NCBI GenBank assembly: GCA_963779805.1
Contig: CAVZZN010000007.1
Coordinates: 248,001 to 312,000 of the forward strand
Length of the DNA stretch: 64,000 nt
DNA from: CAIWHR01 sp963779805
GTDB lineage: Bacteria > Pseudomonadota > Gammaproteobacteria > Burkholderiales > Casimicrobiaceae
Direction: 5' to 3'
Shown here: positions 17,699 to 28,695 of the stretch, piece by piece
Layout of the letters: every line of letters starts with the position of its first letter
Position numbering within the stretch: the first letter of the stretch is position 1
Notes under the pieces: generated by a model
What the model was told of the DNA's origin: nothing
Seen by the model: the letters and a program-made list of their open reading frames with translations, nothing else
Database searches by the model: none
Made by a program: the position numbers and the translations under genes

Positions 17699-19767
17699 AC
17701 CAGTTGCGCCCCGGAGCGGGCTCGAAGTAACGTCCATTCGTATCGTTGACGATGACCGAACCGGCATACGTCCGGTCGGTGATGTTGTTGACGCGCACGA
17801 ACTCGCGCAGCGTGACGCCCGGCCACCCTTGGGCGAAGCCCGACGCGAACGTTGCCCAGGGTCACTGCCGGAGCCGCATCCGTATTGCGCTCGTTCACGT
17901 AGATCTGCCCGGTGTGCTGGACTTCGAGCGCAGCGTTGAATCCTGCCATACCTGCCGGCGATCCACGCGAGCTCCGCATACGCTGAACGCGGCGGCACGC
18001 CGGGCAGCCTGGCTCCCGCCTGCACCGTCGTCGGCGGCGTCCCGGTGGTGAACGCGTCGGCGAACGTCGCGCGCAGCCAGGTGAGCGCCACGTGCGCCGT
18101 CAGCTCCTTCGTGAGCTGCCCATCCCAGACGACCTCGACGCCCGCACGCTCGGTGCGGCCGGCGTTCTTGTAGATGGTCCGGCCACCCGTCGCGGTGTCG
18201 ACCACGATCTCCTTGTTCGTCGTCGTGGTGAAGAGGGCCACATTGAGGCGATGCCGGCCCACGATGAGCGTTTTCACCCCGATCTCCGTCGCATGACTCG
18301 TGGCTGCGTCGAGATCGAAGTTGAGGCCCGTTCCGTTGCGGCGGTATGCGAGCTCCGACGCCCGTTGGCGTCTCGAAGCCCGTGCCGTAGCTCGCGTACA
18401 CGTTGACGTTGTCGGAGACGTGATACACGGCCCCGAAGACGGGCGCGACGTTGCTGAAGCTGGTGCTGCCGCTGTCGTCCGGGTTTAGCGCCGTGACGTA
18501 GTGATCGGCGGAGCGGAACGAAACGTTGGCGCTGCGCACACCGCCCGTCAGGCTCGCGCTCGACCACGGTGACCATTCGATCTGGCCGTACACCGCGGTG
18601 CTCTGCACGCGGTTGTCCTCGTCGCGCCGGAGATCGCCGAGGTTGCCGTTGTCGTTCACGTATCCGCGCCGGTGCTCGTCCTGGCGGTCGAAGTCGATGC
18701 CCGCGGCGATGCTGAGCGGCAACGCGGTGCCGGCGCGCCAGGTGAAACGCGCCGAGGCGCCGTCGAAGCTGCGATCGAGATCGGGCACGCCGCCCGACGA
18801 GGTCGCGCCGTCGCCCCGCAATGCGAGGTATTGGCGTACCCGACGCTGGCCGTAGTAGCCCGTGAGCTTGAGATCCGTCGTGGGCGAGACGCGCTGGTCG
18901 AGCGTCGCACCGCCCTGCTCCTGGCGGATCGTCTTGCGCGTGTCGTACTGCAGCGCCGAGGCATCGACGCTGCGCGGATTCGCCTGCCACTGCGCGCGGG
19001 TGAGTCCCAGCGGGTCCTGCGTCTCGGGCTGGTACTGCGTCGAGCCGATGAGGGTGAGCTTGGTCCCCGGAGCGAGAGCGAGACCCACCTTGGAATTGAC
19101 GAGGTCGCGGCGTGCAGCGGAATGATCGCGGTAGCCCTCGGTGTCGAACCGGCTCACCGCCGCAACGTAGCGGGCGATACGGTCCGCACCGGGATTCGTC
19201 GGCTCCGTGCTGCCGGTGAGCTTGAAGCCGAGGGTGTGCGCGCGATCACTGCCGGCGCCGACCGTCGTCGTGAGCTCCGGGCGGTCGGTACCGTCCTCGG
19301 TGTACACGCTGATCACGCCGCCCGAGGCGTTGCCGTAGAGCGTGGAGAACGGTCCGCGCAGCACCTCGACGCGCTGGGCGGAGAGCAGGCTGAAGCTGCC
19401 GGTCTGGCCCTGACCGTCGGGCATCGTCGCGGGAATGTCGTCCTGGTACAGCCGGATGCCGCGCACGCCAAAGGTCGAGCGCGCGCCGAATCCGCGCGAG
19501 GAGATCTGCAGATCCTGCGCGTAATTCTGGCGGTTGAGCGCGGTGATGCCCGGGATGCGCACGAGCGTCTCCGACAGATTGACCATCGGCTGGCCATTCT
19601 GGATCGTGCCGCGGTCGATGGTGTCGACGGACGCAGGCAGATCGAAGCTGCGGCCCACGCGTGCGGGTTGCGGTGACGACGACGGGATCGAGGACCTGCG
19701 GCGCGACCGCGTCCTGCGCGCGCGAGTTCGGCTGCACGCCGCACGCGACGAGAGCCAGCACGCACAC
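17667..19767 (-). CDS. TonB-dependent outer-membrane receptor; four frameshifts
   Basis: After correction about 699 residues. The plug domain follows VVVTATR and includes NLSETLVRIPGI, LQISSRGFGARSTFGVRGIR and VEVLRGPFSTLYGNASGGV. A beta-barrel follows, ending at a C-terminal aromatic (FAGISASARF). Surplus bases near 19662, 18355, 17958 and 17847 break the frame; the length of 3n+1 agrees with four insertions. The start is uncertain (GTG at 19767, with a signal-like VCVLALVACGVQPNSRAQ). The plug resembles siderophore/ferric-citrate-type receptors. Its place beside quinoprotein genes also allows uptake of PQQ or a metal. Confidence 0.82.
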
Positions 19768-19914
19768 GAAGCTACAGCGGAGGCGAAACGGGACAAGCGA
19801 TGCAACGTGCGGGTCGGGCTGGGTGACGAAGCGGCGATACTGCGCGGGCGCAATGTCGAGTGCGCCCGCGCCGGAAGGGCGGAGTTTAGCCGAACCGGCT
19901 CGTGCCGGTCGATA

Positions 19915-21362
19915 TCACGGCAACGCGAAGGCGTAGAGCTTGTTGTTGCGACCGTCCGAGAGTCGGCCCAAGATGCCGTAGCCGGTGCCCCAGTACACGA
20001 CGCCGTCGACGACTGGCGGGGCCGTTGTTGCAGGAACCCGCGGTCGTACGGATCAGCCGTATGCGAATGACCACAGGATCGCGCCGGTCGCGGCATTCAG
20101 CGCGTATGCAGGTTCCCGCGTCGGGTTCATCGAGCAAGCGTAGGCGACACCGTTGGCGACGGTCGACAGGGCCAAGGCCCATGCTGCCTGCAGGTCCGAG
20201 ATCTGCCACACGAGGCGCCCGTCGCAGCGTCCAGCGCTGCCCAGCCGCCGGCGGAGTGAAGGGAGGAGGCGTGACCAATGTGTGGGTCGGCTCCAGGTAG
20301 TAGGAGATACCGTAAAGATTCACGAGAGCCGCATACACGCCGCGTGCCATCGACGGCAGATCCCCCCTCGAGCCCGCCGAGGCTCGATCCCGGTCGCACC
20401 TGCCAATTCCACACGACTGCGCCGGTATCCGGATCGAGATGCCCAGAACATCCCGCTCTTCTGGCCCGCACCGACGAGATCGCGCGGCTTGCCTTCCGAC
20501 TGCACGGTGAACAGCGATGCCCCCTGAGCGAAGTCGAAATCCGGCCCCGAAATGTTTGCGCCTACCCAGGGACATGCCACGTCGCTGGCAGAGGCCCAAT
20601 CAGGCCGACGATGCACGCGACCGTCCCGTAGTTGTTGCCGGTCGTGACGTACAGGTTCCTGCGCTTCATGTCGACGGCAACCGTGCTGCCCCACACGCCG
20701 GCGCCGGCGTAGCCCTCTTGAACGCGCTGTGCCGGGATCGTGTACGTCTGCCACACGATCGCGCCGGTGTTGAGATCGACGGCAGCGACGCTGCCGCGCG
20801 CACTGCAGCACGCGTCGGGCGAAGGCGACGTAGTTTTCCTCGATCGAGGCCGCTCCGACGTACACGCGGTTCCCCACGATGACCGGCGACTGCGTCACGA
20901 TCGCGAACGGATGCGAATCGAGGAGGGTCTTCCACAGGACGTGACCGTCGGTCTTACTCACGACCGCGATCGCATGCGCCCCGACTGCGTGCCGAAGATC
21001 ACAGCTGTTCGCCGACGATCGCCGGACTGGTGCGTGATTTGTTGGGCCGGGACGCTGGCTGGATCGTGTCCACGCTGATGCTTCCAGACCTGCGCGCCGG
21101 TGTCGCGGTCAACGCGGTGGACGAAGCCACGCCGGCGTTGTTGGGGGCGCGTTGCCGTGGTCGACGACGTACACGGAGTCTCCCGGCACCGTCGGTGTCG
21201 CCGAGATGTCGCCGTCGGCCGTGTACGACCACTTGGGCTGAAGCCCCGCGACATTCCCGACGCCGATCTTGGGCTCGGTAGCGTTGTAGCGCGTGTTCTG
21301 CGCGTCTTTCCCTCACGCAACACGTGCGACTGCGCCGCGGCGAATGCCGGATGGGTTAGCAT
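19915..21362 (-). CDS. Second PQQ-type beta-propeller protein (PVA/alcohol dehydrogenase-like); multiply frameshifted
   Basis: Pieces in all three frames read consecutively as a quinoprotein propeller: NTRYNATEPKIGVGNVAGLQ, WSYTADGDISATPTVPGDSV, DGHVLWKTLLDSHPFAIVTQ, TGAIVWQTYTIPAQ, YVTTGNNYG and, at the end, GRNNKLYAFALP with a stop at 19915. Repeated DxxTGxxxW blade motifs support the assignment. At least five frame breaks lie between 20000 and 21300. The apparent start at 21362 gives a short Ala-rich leader (MLTHPAFAAAQ). It is either a pseudogene or badly sequenced. It resembles polyvinyl-alcohol-dehydrogenase-type proteins more than the intact dehydrogenase at 14480. Confidence 0.7.
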
Positions 21363-21463
21363 CTGCAGCCTTCAGCGGGTCAGTACGCACGACGGAGTGC
21401 CGCAGCCAATGGCGGCAGGCGCACACTTCCACGATTGCGACCCGAACCACAGGAGGTGCTGTC

Positions 21464-22412
21464 GTGCGTTGGTTTGCCTGGATTCTTTCCGTCGTTCTCG
21501 CGGGACTCGTGCACGCGTCCGCCACCGCCGCGCCGTTCGCCTACGTCCCCAACGAAGGCTCCGCCACGGTGTCGGTGATCGACACCGCGGACGATCGCGT
21601 CACGTCGACCCTCAACATCGGCCAGCGGCCGCGCGGCATCGCGGTGGCCCCCGACGGCAAGCGCGCTGTACGTCAGCGACCAGACGTCGGGCTCGCTCAT
21701 CGTGTACGACCTTGCCGCCGGGAAAGAGCTGACGCGCGTGCCGCTCGGCAAGTCGCCGGAAGCGATCTATCTCTCGCGCGACGGCAAGCTGCTGTCGGCG
21801 GCGGTCGAGGAGAACGATCAGGTCGTGCTCGTGGACACGGACACGCTCAAGGTCGTGCGCACGATCCGCATGACGGGCAAGAACCCCGAGCACGCGGTGT
21901 TCAGTCCCGACGGCAAGTGGCTGTACGCGAGCGCGGAGGAAGCCGATTCGGTCGACATCGTGGACGTCGCGAAGGGCGTGGTCGTGAACTCGATCAAGGT
22001 CGGCGAGCGCCCGCGGGGCATCGGCTTCCTGCCCGACGGCTCGCGCGCGTACGTCGCCGCCGAGCACGCCGACGCGGTGGCGGTGATCGACGTGGCGAAG
22101 CAGGAGCTCGTGACCACGATCAAGGCGGGGGTGCGCTCCAACGGCGTCACCGTCGCGCCGGACGGCAAGCGCGTGTACGTCACCGCAGGCGGCCCCGGCA
22201 CCGTGCAGGTCATCGACACCGCGACCAACACCATCGTGAAGGAGCTCGCCGTCGGCAAGCGACCGTGGAACATGGCGCTCACGCCCGATGGCAGCAAGCT
22301 CTACGTCGCGTGCGGACGCTCCAATGCCGTGGCCGTCGTCGACACCGCGCACAACGCGCTGCTCAAGGAAGTCGCCGTCGGCAAGCTGCCGTGGGGTGTG
22401 GTGATCCGGTGA
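21464..22412 (+). CDS. YVTN beta-propeller protein of the PQQ-associated type; one frameshift
   Basis: GTG start at 21464, eight bases after AGGAGG. The signal peptide is VRWFAWILSVVLAGLVHASATAA. Seven YVTN-like blades follow with recurring PDGK and VIDTA/VVDTA motifs (RPRGIAVAPDGK, GVTVAPDGKRVYVTAGGPG, NMALTPDGSKLYVACGRSN). One inserted base near 21665 breaks the frame (expected KRLYVSDQTSGSLIVYDLAA). It resembles the beta-propeller family named for co-occurrence with PQQ-dependent catabolism. Its stop overlaps the next gene's start (GTGA), so the two are translationally coupled. Confidence 0.82.
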
Positions 22413-24666
22413 GGTCGTACGCGGGGACGTGCGCGATCGTCGGTGCAATCCTCGGTGGCGTCGCGCCCGGACCCGCGACGGGCAGCGAGGCGCCATCCCG
22501 GAGCAGCTGCCCGCCCGTCGAAGTGGTTGCGACGGTGCCGCTCCCCGGCCTCGCCACGCCACTGTCCGAGGTGCCCGCGAACCTGCAGGTGTTCGATGCG
22601 CGCGAGATCGGTCGCAGCGGCGCGTCGTCGGTGTGCCGGGTTCCTCGAACGCGCGGTGACGAGCGTCAGCACAACGCGGCGAGCGGGAATCCGTTCCAGC
22701 CCGACATCAGCTTCCGCGGCTTCACCGCCTCGCCCCTGCTCGGAACGCCGACCGGCGTCTCGGTATTTCTCGACGGCGTGCGCGTCAACGAGGTGTTCGG
22801 CGACGTCGTGAACTGGGACCTGATCCCGGTGAACGCGATCGCGAGCCTGCAGGTCATGCCGGGCTCGAACCCCGTCTACGGCCTGAACACGCTGGGCGGC
22901 GCATTCGCGATATACACCAAGGACGGACTGCGCTACCCCGGGGCGGCGGCGGAGGTCTCGGGCGGCAGCTACGGCCGGCGCAGCGCGACGGCGGAGCTGG
23001 GCGGCAGCGGCGGCGCCCTCGACGGCTATCTCACGGCCCATGCCTACGACGAGGACGGCTGGCGCGATCACTCGTCGAGCCGCATCCGGCAGGCGTTCGG
23101 CAAGGGTGCGTGGCGCAGCGGCCGCGACGAAGTGGGGGCAACGCTGCTCGTCGCCGACAACGAGCTCAATGGGACGCAGGCGCTGCCGGTGTCGATGCTC
23201 GATGCGCCGCGCCAGGCCTATACGTGGCCGGACACCACGCACAACGAGCTCGCTGCCGTCACGCTCTTCGGGCGTCGCGGCCTCGGCGGCGGCGACAGCG
23301 TGGTGGTGAACGCCTATGCACGGAAGCTCCGCAGCAGCGGCGTCAACAGCAACGTGAATCCGGATGCGGCCGCGGACGACGCGCCGCAGGCGTTCAATCT
23401 GACATCGGATACGCACACCCGCAGCGCCGGCGCGTCCGCGCAATGGACCTCGACGCACACGCTCGGCGTTACGCGGCATCGCGTCACCGCGGGCATCGCG
23501 GCGGATTGGGGTACGACGGACTTCACGCAGGCGAGCGAGGACGCGATGTTCACGCCGGACCGCGAGACGGTGAGCATCGGTGCGCCGGCGACGACCGTCG
23601 ATGCAAGCACCCGGACCACCCAGCTCGGCGTGTACGCGCAGGACGTCGTCGCGTTGAGCGAGCGGCTGAGCGGTACGCTGTCGGCGCGCTACCAGACCGC
23701 GCGCATCGCGATCGACGACAACACGGGAACGGCACCCGGGCTGGCCGGCACTCACACCTACGAGCGCCTCAACGCCGCCGCCGGGGCGACCTACCAGCTC
23801 GCGCGCAGCAGCACCATCTACGGCAACGTGAGCCAGGGCATGCGCGTGCCCACGGCCGCCGAGCTCACCTGCGCGGATCCGGCAGCGCCCTGCTCGCTGC
23901 CCAACATCTTCGTTGCCGACCCGCCGCTCAAGGCCGTGATCGCCACCACGCTCGAAGCGGGTGCCCGTGGCCGCTGGACCGTTTCCGGCGATGGACGCGG
24001 CACCTGGAGCGCGGCGCTGTTCCGCACCTCGCTCGCCGACGACATCCAGTTCATCGCCACCGGCACCGGCGCGGTGAACACCGGCTACTTCAGCAACGCC
24101 GGACGCACCAAGCGCACCGGGATCGAGCTCGCAGGCTCGTTGCCGGTCGGACCGTTCCATCTCGCCGCACGTTACAGCCACATCCGTGCGGTGTTCGCGA
24201 CCGACTTCGCCGAGCACAGCCCCAACAACGCGAGCGCCGACGCGACGGGCACGATCGTCGTGCACAGCGGTGACCGCATCCCGGGCATTCCGGCGGATCT
24301 CCTGAAGCTCCGTGCGAGGTTGCGGCCGGCCCCGGATGGGACGTTGCCGCAACGCTGGTCGCCGCGAGCCACCAGTACGCACGCGGCGACGAGAACAACG
24401 GCGACCCTGCGGGGCGCGTGCCCGGCTATGCCGTGCTCGATCTCGACGCCACGTGGCGACCTGCGCCGCGCTGGCAGATCGAAGCGCAGGTGGGCAACGT
24501 GTTCAATCGGCGCTATCAGACGCTAGGCATGCTCGGCGCCAATTTCTTCCGCGGTCCCGGCGACACTTTCGCGCCCGAGCTCGCGCAGTCCGAGGCGTTT
24601 CGCGGCGTCGGCGCGGCGCGGACGGCGTGGCTTGCGCTGCGCTACTCGTTGGGCCGTGCGCAGTGA
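22409..24666 (+). CDS. TonB-dependent receptor in the quinoprotein-associated operon; three frameshifts
   Basis: GTG start at 22409, overlapping the propeller gene by 4 bp. The plug has NPFQPDISFRGFTASPLLG, VFLDGVRVNEVFGDVVNWDL and VMPGSNPVYGLNTLGGAFAI. A barrel follows to RTAWLALRYSLGRAQ, with a TonB-receptor-type end (VGNVFNRRYQT, FFRGPGDTFAPE). Breaks: a surplus base near 22637, a missing base near 22670 and a missing base near 24337. Corrected length is about 752 residues. The coupling YVTN propeller - receptor - metallohydrolase suggests the receptor serves quinoprotein function, for example import of PQQ or of the metal; this is inference. Confidence 0.82.
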
Positions 24667-24748
24667 CGACGACCCGACGCTCCCACACTCCTGCGCCGAC
24701 GACATCCTGCCGCTCCGGAAGCGATGAGCGCGACGGTAAAATGAGCGC

Positions 24749-25714
24749 ATGAAACGATCGCTCGTTCGGCTGTGGGGCGCGTGCGTGGCGCTCGCCCTCG
24801 TCCCGTTCGTCGCCTGCGCCGCCGACGACATCGTGCTCACGCCGCAGCGGCTGTCCGCCCACTGCTGGTTCTTCCAGGGCGAGGCCGGCGCGGCCAGCGC
24901 GCTGAACAAGGGCTTCATGTCGAACGCGGGATTCGTCGTCACCCCCGGCGGCGTGATCGCATTCGATGCGCTGGGCACGCCGGTGCTGGGCCGCGCGATG
25001 ATCGCGGCCATCCGCAAGATCACGCCGCTGCCGATCAAGCGCGTGATCGTCTCGCACTATCACGCCGATCACATCTACGGCCTGCAGGCCTTCAAGGCCG
25101 AAGGCGCGGAGATCTGGGCGCAGCGCAAGGCCCGGCAGTACCTCGCGTCGGCAATGGCGGTCGAGCGCCTCGCCCAGCGCCGGCAGGAGCTCTTCCCGTG
25201 GGTGGACGACGAGACGCGAATCGTCCCGCCGGACGTGTGGCTCGACGGCGACACCGATTTCCGCTTCGGCGGCCTCCAGTTCCGCATCCTCTATTCCGAA
25301 GGCGCGCATTCGCCCGAGGACATCCTGCTCTACGTGGTGGAGGATCGCGTGCTGTTCACCGGCGATCTCGTGTTCGCGGGGCGCGTGCCGTTCGTCGGCA
25401 ACGCGGACAGCAAGGGCTGGCTCGAGGCCCTCGACAAGATGATCACCGTGAAGCCGGCCGTTGCGGTGCCGGGACACGGCCCCGCCTCGAAGGACGTGGA
25501 GCGCGATCTCGCACTCACGCGCGACTACCTGCTCTACCTGCGCCAGACGATGGGGCGCGCGGTCGCCGAGCTGGAGTCCTTCGACGAGGCCTACGGCAAG
25601 GCCGACTGGTCGCGTTTCTCGAAGCTGCCCGCGTTCGAGCAGGCGAATCGCGGCAATGCGTACGGCACGTACCTGCTGATGGAGCAGGAAGCGCTCGCCG
25701 GCAGCAAGCAGTAG
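24749..25714 (+). CDS. Metallo-beta-lactamase-fold hydrolase, quinoprotein-relay (SoxH-related) type
   Basis: 321 residues with a signal peptide (LALVPFVACAADD). The zinc motif HxHxDH appears as SHYHADHIYG, with later ligands in SEGAHSPEDILLY (His), FTGDLVFAG (Asp) and VPGHGP (His). A periplasmic MBL-fold protein beside PQQ dehydrogenases fits the 'quinoprotein relay system zinc metallohydrolase' families, defined by such neighbourhoods. Its reaction is not established. It is 82 bp after the TonB receptor in the same direction. A TAAAAT box lies only a few bases before the ATG, so a short-leader transcript is possible. Confidence 0.8.
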   Translation: MKRSLVRLWGACVALALVPFVACAADDIVLTPQRLSAHCWFFQGEAGAASALNKGFMSNAGFVVTPGGVIAFDALGTPVLGRAMIAAIRKITPLPIKRVIVSHYHADHIYGLQAFKAEGAEIWAQRKARQYLASAMAVERLAQRRQELFPWVDDETRIVPPDVWLDGDTDFRFGGLQFRILYSEGAHSPEDILLYVVEDRVLFTGDLVFAGRVPFVGNADSKGWLEALDKMITVKPAVAVPGHGPASKDVERDLALTRDYLLYLRQTMGRAVAELESFDEAYGKADWSRFSKLPAFEQANRGNAYGTYLLMEQEALAGSKQ

Positions 25715-25719
25715 CGGCT

Positions 25720-25781
25720 TGGACTGCCTTCGTGCTGCGCACGCCGGCATTCGCGCTGGGGGCGGCCCGGCGCGCTGATGC
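25720..25781 (+). repeat. 62-bp dispersed intergenic repeat, copy A
   Basis: Matches copy B at 43021-43082 at 55 of 62 positions, in the same orientation, with the core GGGGCGGCCCGGC. This copy lies just after the stop of the metallohydrolase gene, in the 112-bp gap before the convergent dehydrogenase gene. Confidence 0.8.
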
Positions 25782-25826
25782 TCCGTCGCGCCTTCGAACG
25801 GCGCGCACCGCCGCGCGCCAAAGCGA

Positions 25827-26828
25827 TCACGCGCCGAGCCGGGTGAGCTCCGCGATGAGCGACGCCGGAATCTCCACGCCCTCCTTCGCCGCCCGTGCCG
25901 CGAGCTGCCGCCGCCGTGCACCGGGCAGCCGCACCTCGGGATCCACGGTGATCGCGGCGATGAGCGCTTCGACCCGGTCGTAGTAGGTGTCGTGTCCCGC
26001 GAGCGCGGCGGGATCGATGACGAGGAACGCCTGGCCGATGCGCGGCCGGTTGCCCTCCTCGACGAAGAACGAGCTCGCTTCGGAGCCGATCGCGGCCCCG
26101 GACAGTGCGGTGACCAGCAACTCGACCATGAGCGCCAGCATCGCGCCCTTGGTCCCGCCCACGGGCAGCATGCTGCCTTCGAGCCCTGCCGCGGGATCGG
26201 TCGTCGGGTTGCCGTCGCGATCGAGCGCCCAGCCGAGCGGAATCGGCTTCTTCTCCTTCGCCGCGACCATCAGCTTGCCGCGCGCGACCTCCGACAGCGA
26301 GAGGTCGATCGCGATCGGATCGCCCATCCGCCGCGGAAAGATCGCCGCAATGGGATTCGTGCCGAAGACGGGACGACGGCCACCGGGGGCCGGCATGGCC
26401 GATGGCGAGTTGCCCATCGCAAGCCCGACCATCCCCGCGGCCGCAACGGGACGCAAGTGATCGGCTGCGACACCGAAGTGATGGCTGTTGGTGACGGCGC
26501 CGTAGGCAACGCCGTGCTCGCGCGCGCGCACGACGGCTTCGGTGACCGCGAGCGCGCATGCCGGGAAGGCGAGGCCGCATCCGGCGTCGACGACGAATGC
26601 GCCGCCGCGCGAGTGCGTGATGACCGGTATGGCGTCGCCGACCGCACGTCCGTTGCGCAGATGCGCCGCGTATTGCGGGACGCGCGACACGCCGTGCGAG
26701 GCGAGGCCCTGCGCGTCCGCGGTGACGAGCGCACGCGCCGTCGTTTCCGCCATGACGCTTCCCGCGCCCGCCTCGAGCAACGCCCGCGTGGCGAGGTCCG
26801 TGAGTTGATCGAGGGTCATGACAGGCAT
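25827..26828 (-). CDS. comC: Ldh-family NAD(P)-dependent dehydrogenase, probable (R)-sulfolactate dehydrogenase
   Basis: 333 residues. The ATG at 26828, with AGGAG upstream, is preferred over the one at 26819. It has the malate/lactate/sulfolactate dehydrogenase fold (Ldh_2), with signatures ADAQGLASHGVSRVPQYAAH, TNSHHFGVAADH, FGTNPIAAIFPR and GLEGSMLPVGGTKG. The family includes malate, ureidoglycolate and sulfolactate dehydrogenases. The ComC assignment rests on its operon: it is last after suyAB and an SlcC-like enzyme. ComC reduces sulfopyruvate to (R)-sulfolactate, the substrate of SuyAB. It lies 13 bp after the preceding gene. Confidence 0.75.
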   Translation of the reverse strand: MPVMTLDQLTDLATRALLEAGAGSVMAETTARALVTADAQGLASHGVSRVPQYAAHLRNGRAVGDAIPVITHSRGGAFVVDAGCGLAFPACALAVTEAVVRAREHGVAYGAVTNSHHFGVAADHLRPVAAAGMVGLAMGNSPSAMPAPGGRRPVFGTNPIAAIFPRRMGDPIAIDLSLSEVARGKLMVAAKEKKPIPLGWALDRDGNPTTDPAAGLEGSMLPVGGTKGAMLALMVELLVTALSGAAIGSEASSFFVEEGNRPRIGQAFLVIDPAALAGHDTYYDRVEALIAAITVDPEVRLPGARRRQLAARAAKEGVEIPASLIAELTRLGA

Positions 26829-26841
26829 GGGAGGCTCTCCT

Positions 26842-27767
26842 TCAGCGCGCGGCGAGCGCAGCGGCGACGCGCTCGCGCGATGAGCGCCGACACGCGCTCG
26901 TTCGATTCGGCCGTGACACCCGCGATGTGCGGCGTCAGGATGAGATTGGGGCAATCGGCGAGCGGCGATCCCGCCCGCAACGGCTCGTCCGCGAACACGT
27001 CGAGCGCCGCGCCGCCGAGGCGGCCCGCGCGCAGCGCGTCGGCCAACGCGGCTTCGTCGATCACGCCACCGCGCGCGGTGTTGATGAGCACCGCGCCGGA
27101 TTTCATGCCCGCGATGCGCCGGCCATCGACGAGGTTGCGCGTCGTGTCGAGCAGCGGGATGTGCAAGGTGACCACGTCGGATTGCGCGAGCAGCGCGTCG
27201 AGCTCGCAGGCGACGACGTCGTGCTCCTGCATTGCCGACGGGAGCACCTGCGGATCGCAAGCGCAACGCCCGCATGCCGAGCGCGCACGCGAGGTGGGCG
27301 ACACGGCGGCCGATGTCGCCGAAGCCGACGATCCCCATCGACTTCCCGGCGATCTCGCGGCCATTCGAGAGCTGCGCGCGCGGCCACGCACCGGCCGCGA
27401 CCGCAGCGCTGCTGCCATAGGCGCCGCGCAACAGCATCATCGCCGTCGCGATCACGTACTCGGCTACGGCGAGTGCGTTCGCGCCGGTGGCCGGAATGAC
27501 TTCGATGCCACGCGCGCGACACGCGGCAACGTCGATGTTGTCGAGGCCGACGCCGAGGCGACCGACAACCTTGAGGCGCGGCGCCGCGGCGAGCATCTCG
27601 GCGCGAACCTGCGTGCGGTTGCGAACGATCAGCGCGTCGGCACCGGCGATCGCCTCGCGCAGCGCTTCCGGACGGTCGACGAGGTCCTTCTCGTAGCGCG
27701 TGGGATAGCGAGCTGCGAGGCTCGCCACCGCGGCGGCGTCCATGAATTCGGTGATGAGGATCTGCAT
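26842..27767 (-). CDS. slcC: D-2-hydroxyacid dehydrogenase, probable (S)-sulfolactate dehydrogenase; frameshifted
   Basis: About 308 residues. NAD-binding signature SMGIVGFGDIGRRVAHLA. The catalytic Arg is in LINTARGGVIDEAAL, and the Glu and His in DVFADEPL and LTPHIAGVT. Surplus bases near 27260 and near 26872 break the frame; the length of 3n+2 fits two insertions, and the corrected end is ALIAERVAAALAAR. As a family member alone it could be a glycerate or phosphoglycerate-type enzyme. Between the ABC importer and the ComC-like gene, SlcC, which oxidises (S)-sulfolactate to sulfopyruvate with NAD+, is the best reading. With ComC it would invert the sulfolactate stereocentre. Confidence 0.75.
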
Positions 27768-27791
27768 GGGTGACGCGCACCTGCGTGATCA

Positions 27792-27811
27792 CCTCCGGGC
27801 TGCCCCGGAGG
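27792..27811 (-). other. Hairpin between ABC permease and slcC-like genes
   Basis: CCTCCGGG and CCCGGAGG form a perfect 8-bp stem around a 4-nt loop (CTGC) in the 61-bp gap. There is no T-run. It may stabilise or partly uncouple the transporter part of the transcript from the dehydrogenase part. Confidence 0.5.
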
Positions 27812-27828
27812 CAGCCCCGGAGCTGCCG

Positions 27829-28695
27829 CTAGCTCTGCATTCCCCAGCGCCGGACCGTCCTCGCCTCGAGGGTCCTGAACACGACGTTCTCGACGGCGAG
27901 GCCGATGAGAATGACGGTGAAGAGCCCCGCGAACACCGCCGGAATCTCGAGCTGGTTCTTGTTCTCGTAGATGAACCAGCCGAGCCCGCCGCTGCCCGAG
28001 GACACGCCGAACACGAGCTCGGCCGCGATCAGCGTGCGCCAGGCGAAGGCCCAGCCGATCTTGAGGCCCGTGAGGATGCTCGGGAATGCCGCGGGAATGA
28101 GGATCTGCGCGACGTAGCGCAGGCCGCCGAGGCCGTAGTTGCGCCCCACCATGCGCATCGTCTGCGAAACCGACAGGAAGCCCGAGTGGGTGTTGAGCGC
28201 CACCGCCCAGAGCACCGAATGGATCAGCACGAACACGAGGCTGCCGCTGCCGAGCCCGAACCACAGCAACGCGAGCGGCAGGAGCGCGATGGCCGGGAGC
28301 GGATTGAACATCGACGTCAGGAGCTCGAGCAGGTCGGTGCCGACGCGCGTGCTGATCGCCACGATCGTGAGCACGGCGGCGAGGAGGATCCCCGATGCGT
28401 AGCCCATCAGCAGGACCTTGATCGAGACCGCTGCGCGTGCGGGCAGCGTGCCCGACGCGATCGCCTCCCAGAACGCGGCGAGCATGGACGAGAACGTCGG
28501 GAACAGCAGCGGGTTGTTGAGCCAGCGCGCGTACAGCTCCCACGTCAGCGCGAGCGCGATCAGGAGCAGCGCCTTGCGCACCGCGCCCTGGTTGAAGATG
28601 CGCTCCCAGGTCGACAGCGGCTTCTGGACGATGCCGAAGGCGCTCGAATCGAGCGGCTGCCGATAGACCTCGGCGCGGGCGACGTTCTCAGCCAT
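27829..28695 (-). CDS. ABC transporter permease, SsuC/TauC type
   Basis: 288 residues, six predicted membrane helices. The BPD_transp_1 'EAA' loop region is visible (RNYGLGGLRYVAQILIPAAF). The ATG at 28695 overlaps the ATPase stop by 8 bp. Together with the downstream-type ATPase and the NMT1-like binding protein it forms a nitrate/sulfonate/taurine-class importer. Its position inside a suy operon suggests sulfolactate, or a close sulfonate such as cysteate, as the substrate. Confidence 0.88.
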   Translation of the reverse strand: MAENVARAEVYRQPLDSSAFGIVQKPLSTWERIFNQGAVRKALLLIALALTWELYARWLNNPLLFPTFSSMLAAFWEAIASGTLPARAAVSIKVLLMGYASGILLAAVLTIVAISTRVGTDLLELLTSMFNPLPAIALLPLALLWFGLGSGSLVFVLIHSVLWAVALNTHSGFLSVSQTMRMVGRNYGLGGLRYVAQILIPAAFPSILTGLKIGWAFAWRTLIAAELVFGVSSGSGGLGWFIYENKNQLEIPAVFAGLFTVILIGLAVENVVFRTLEARTVRRWGMQS

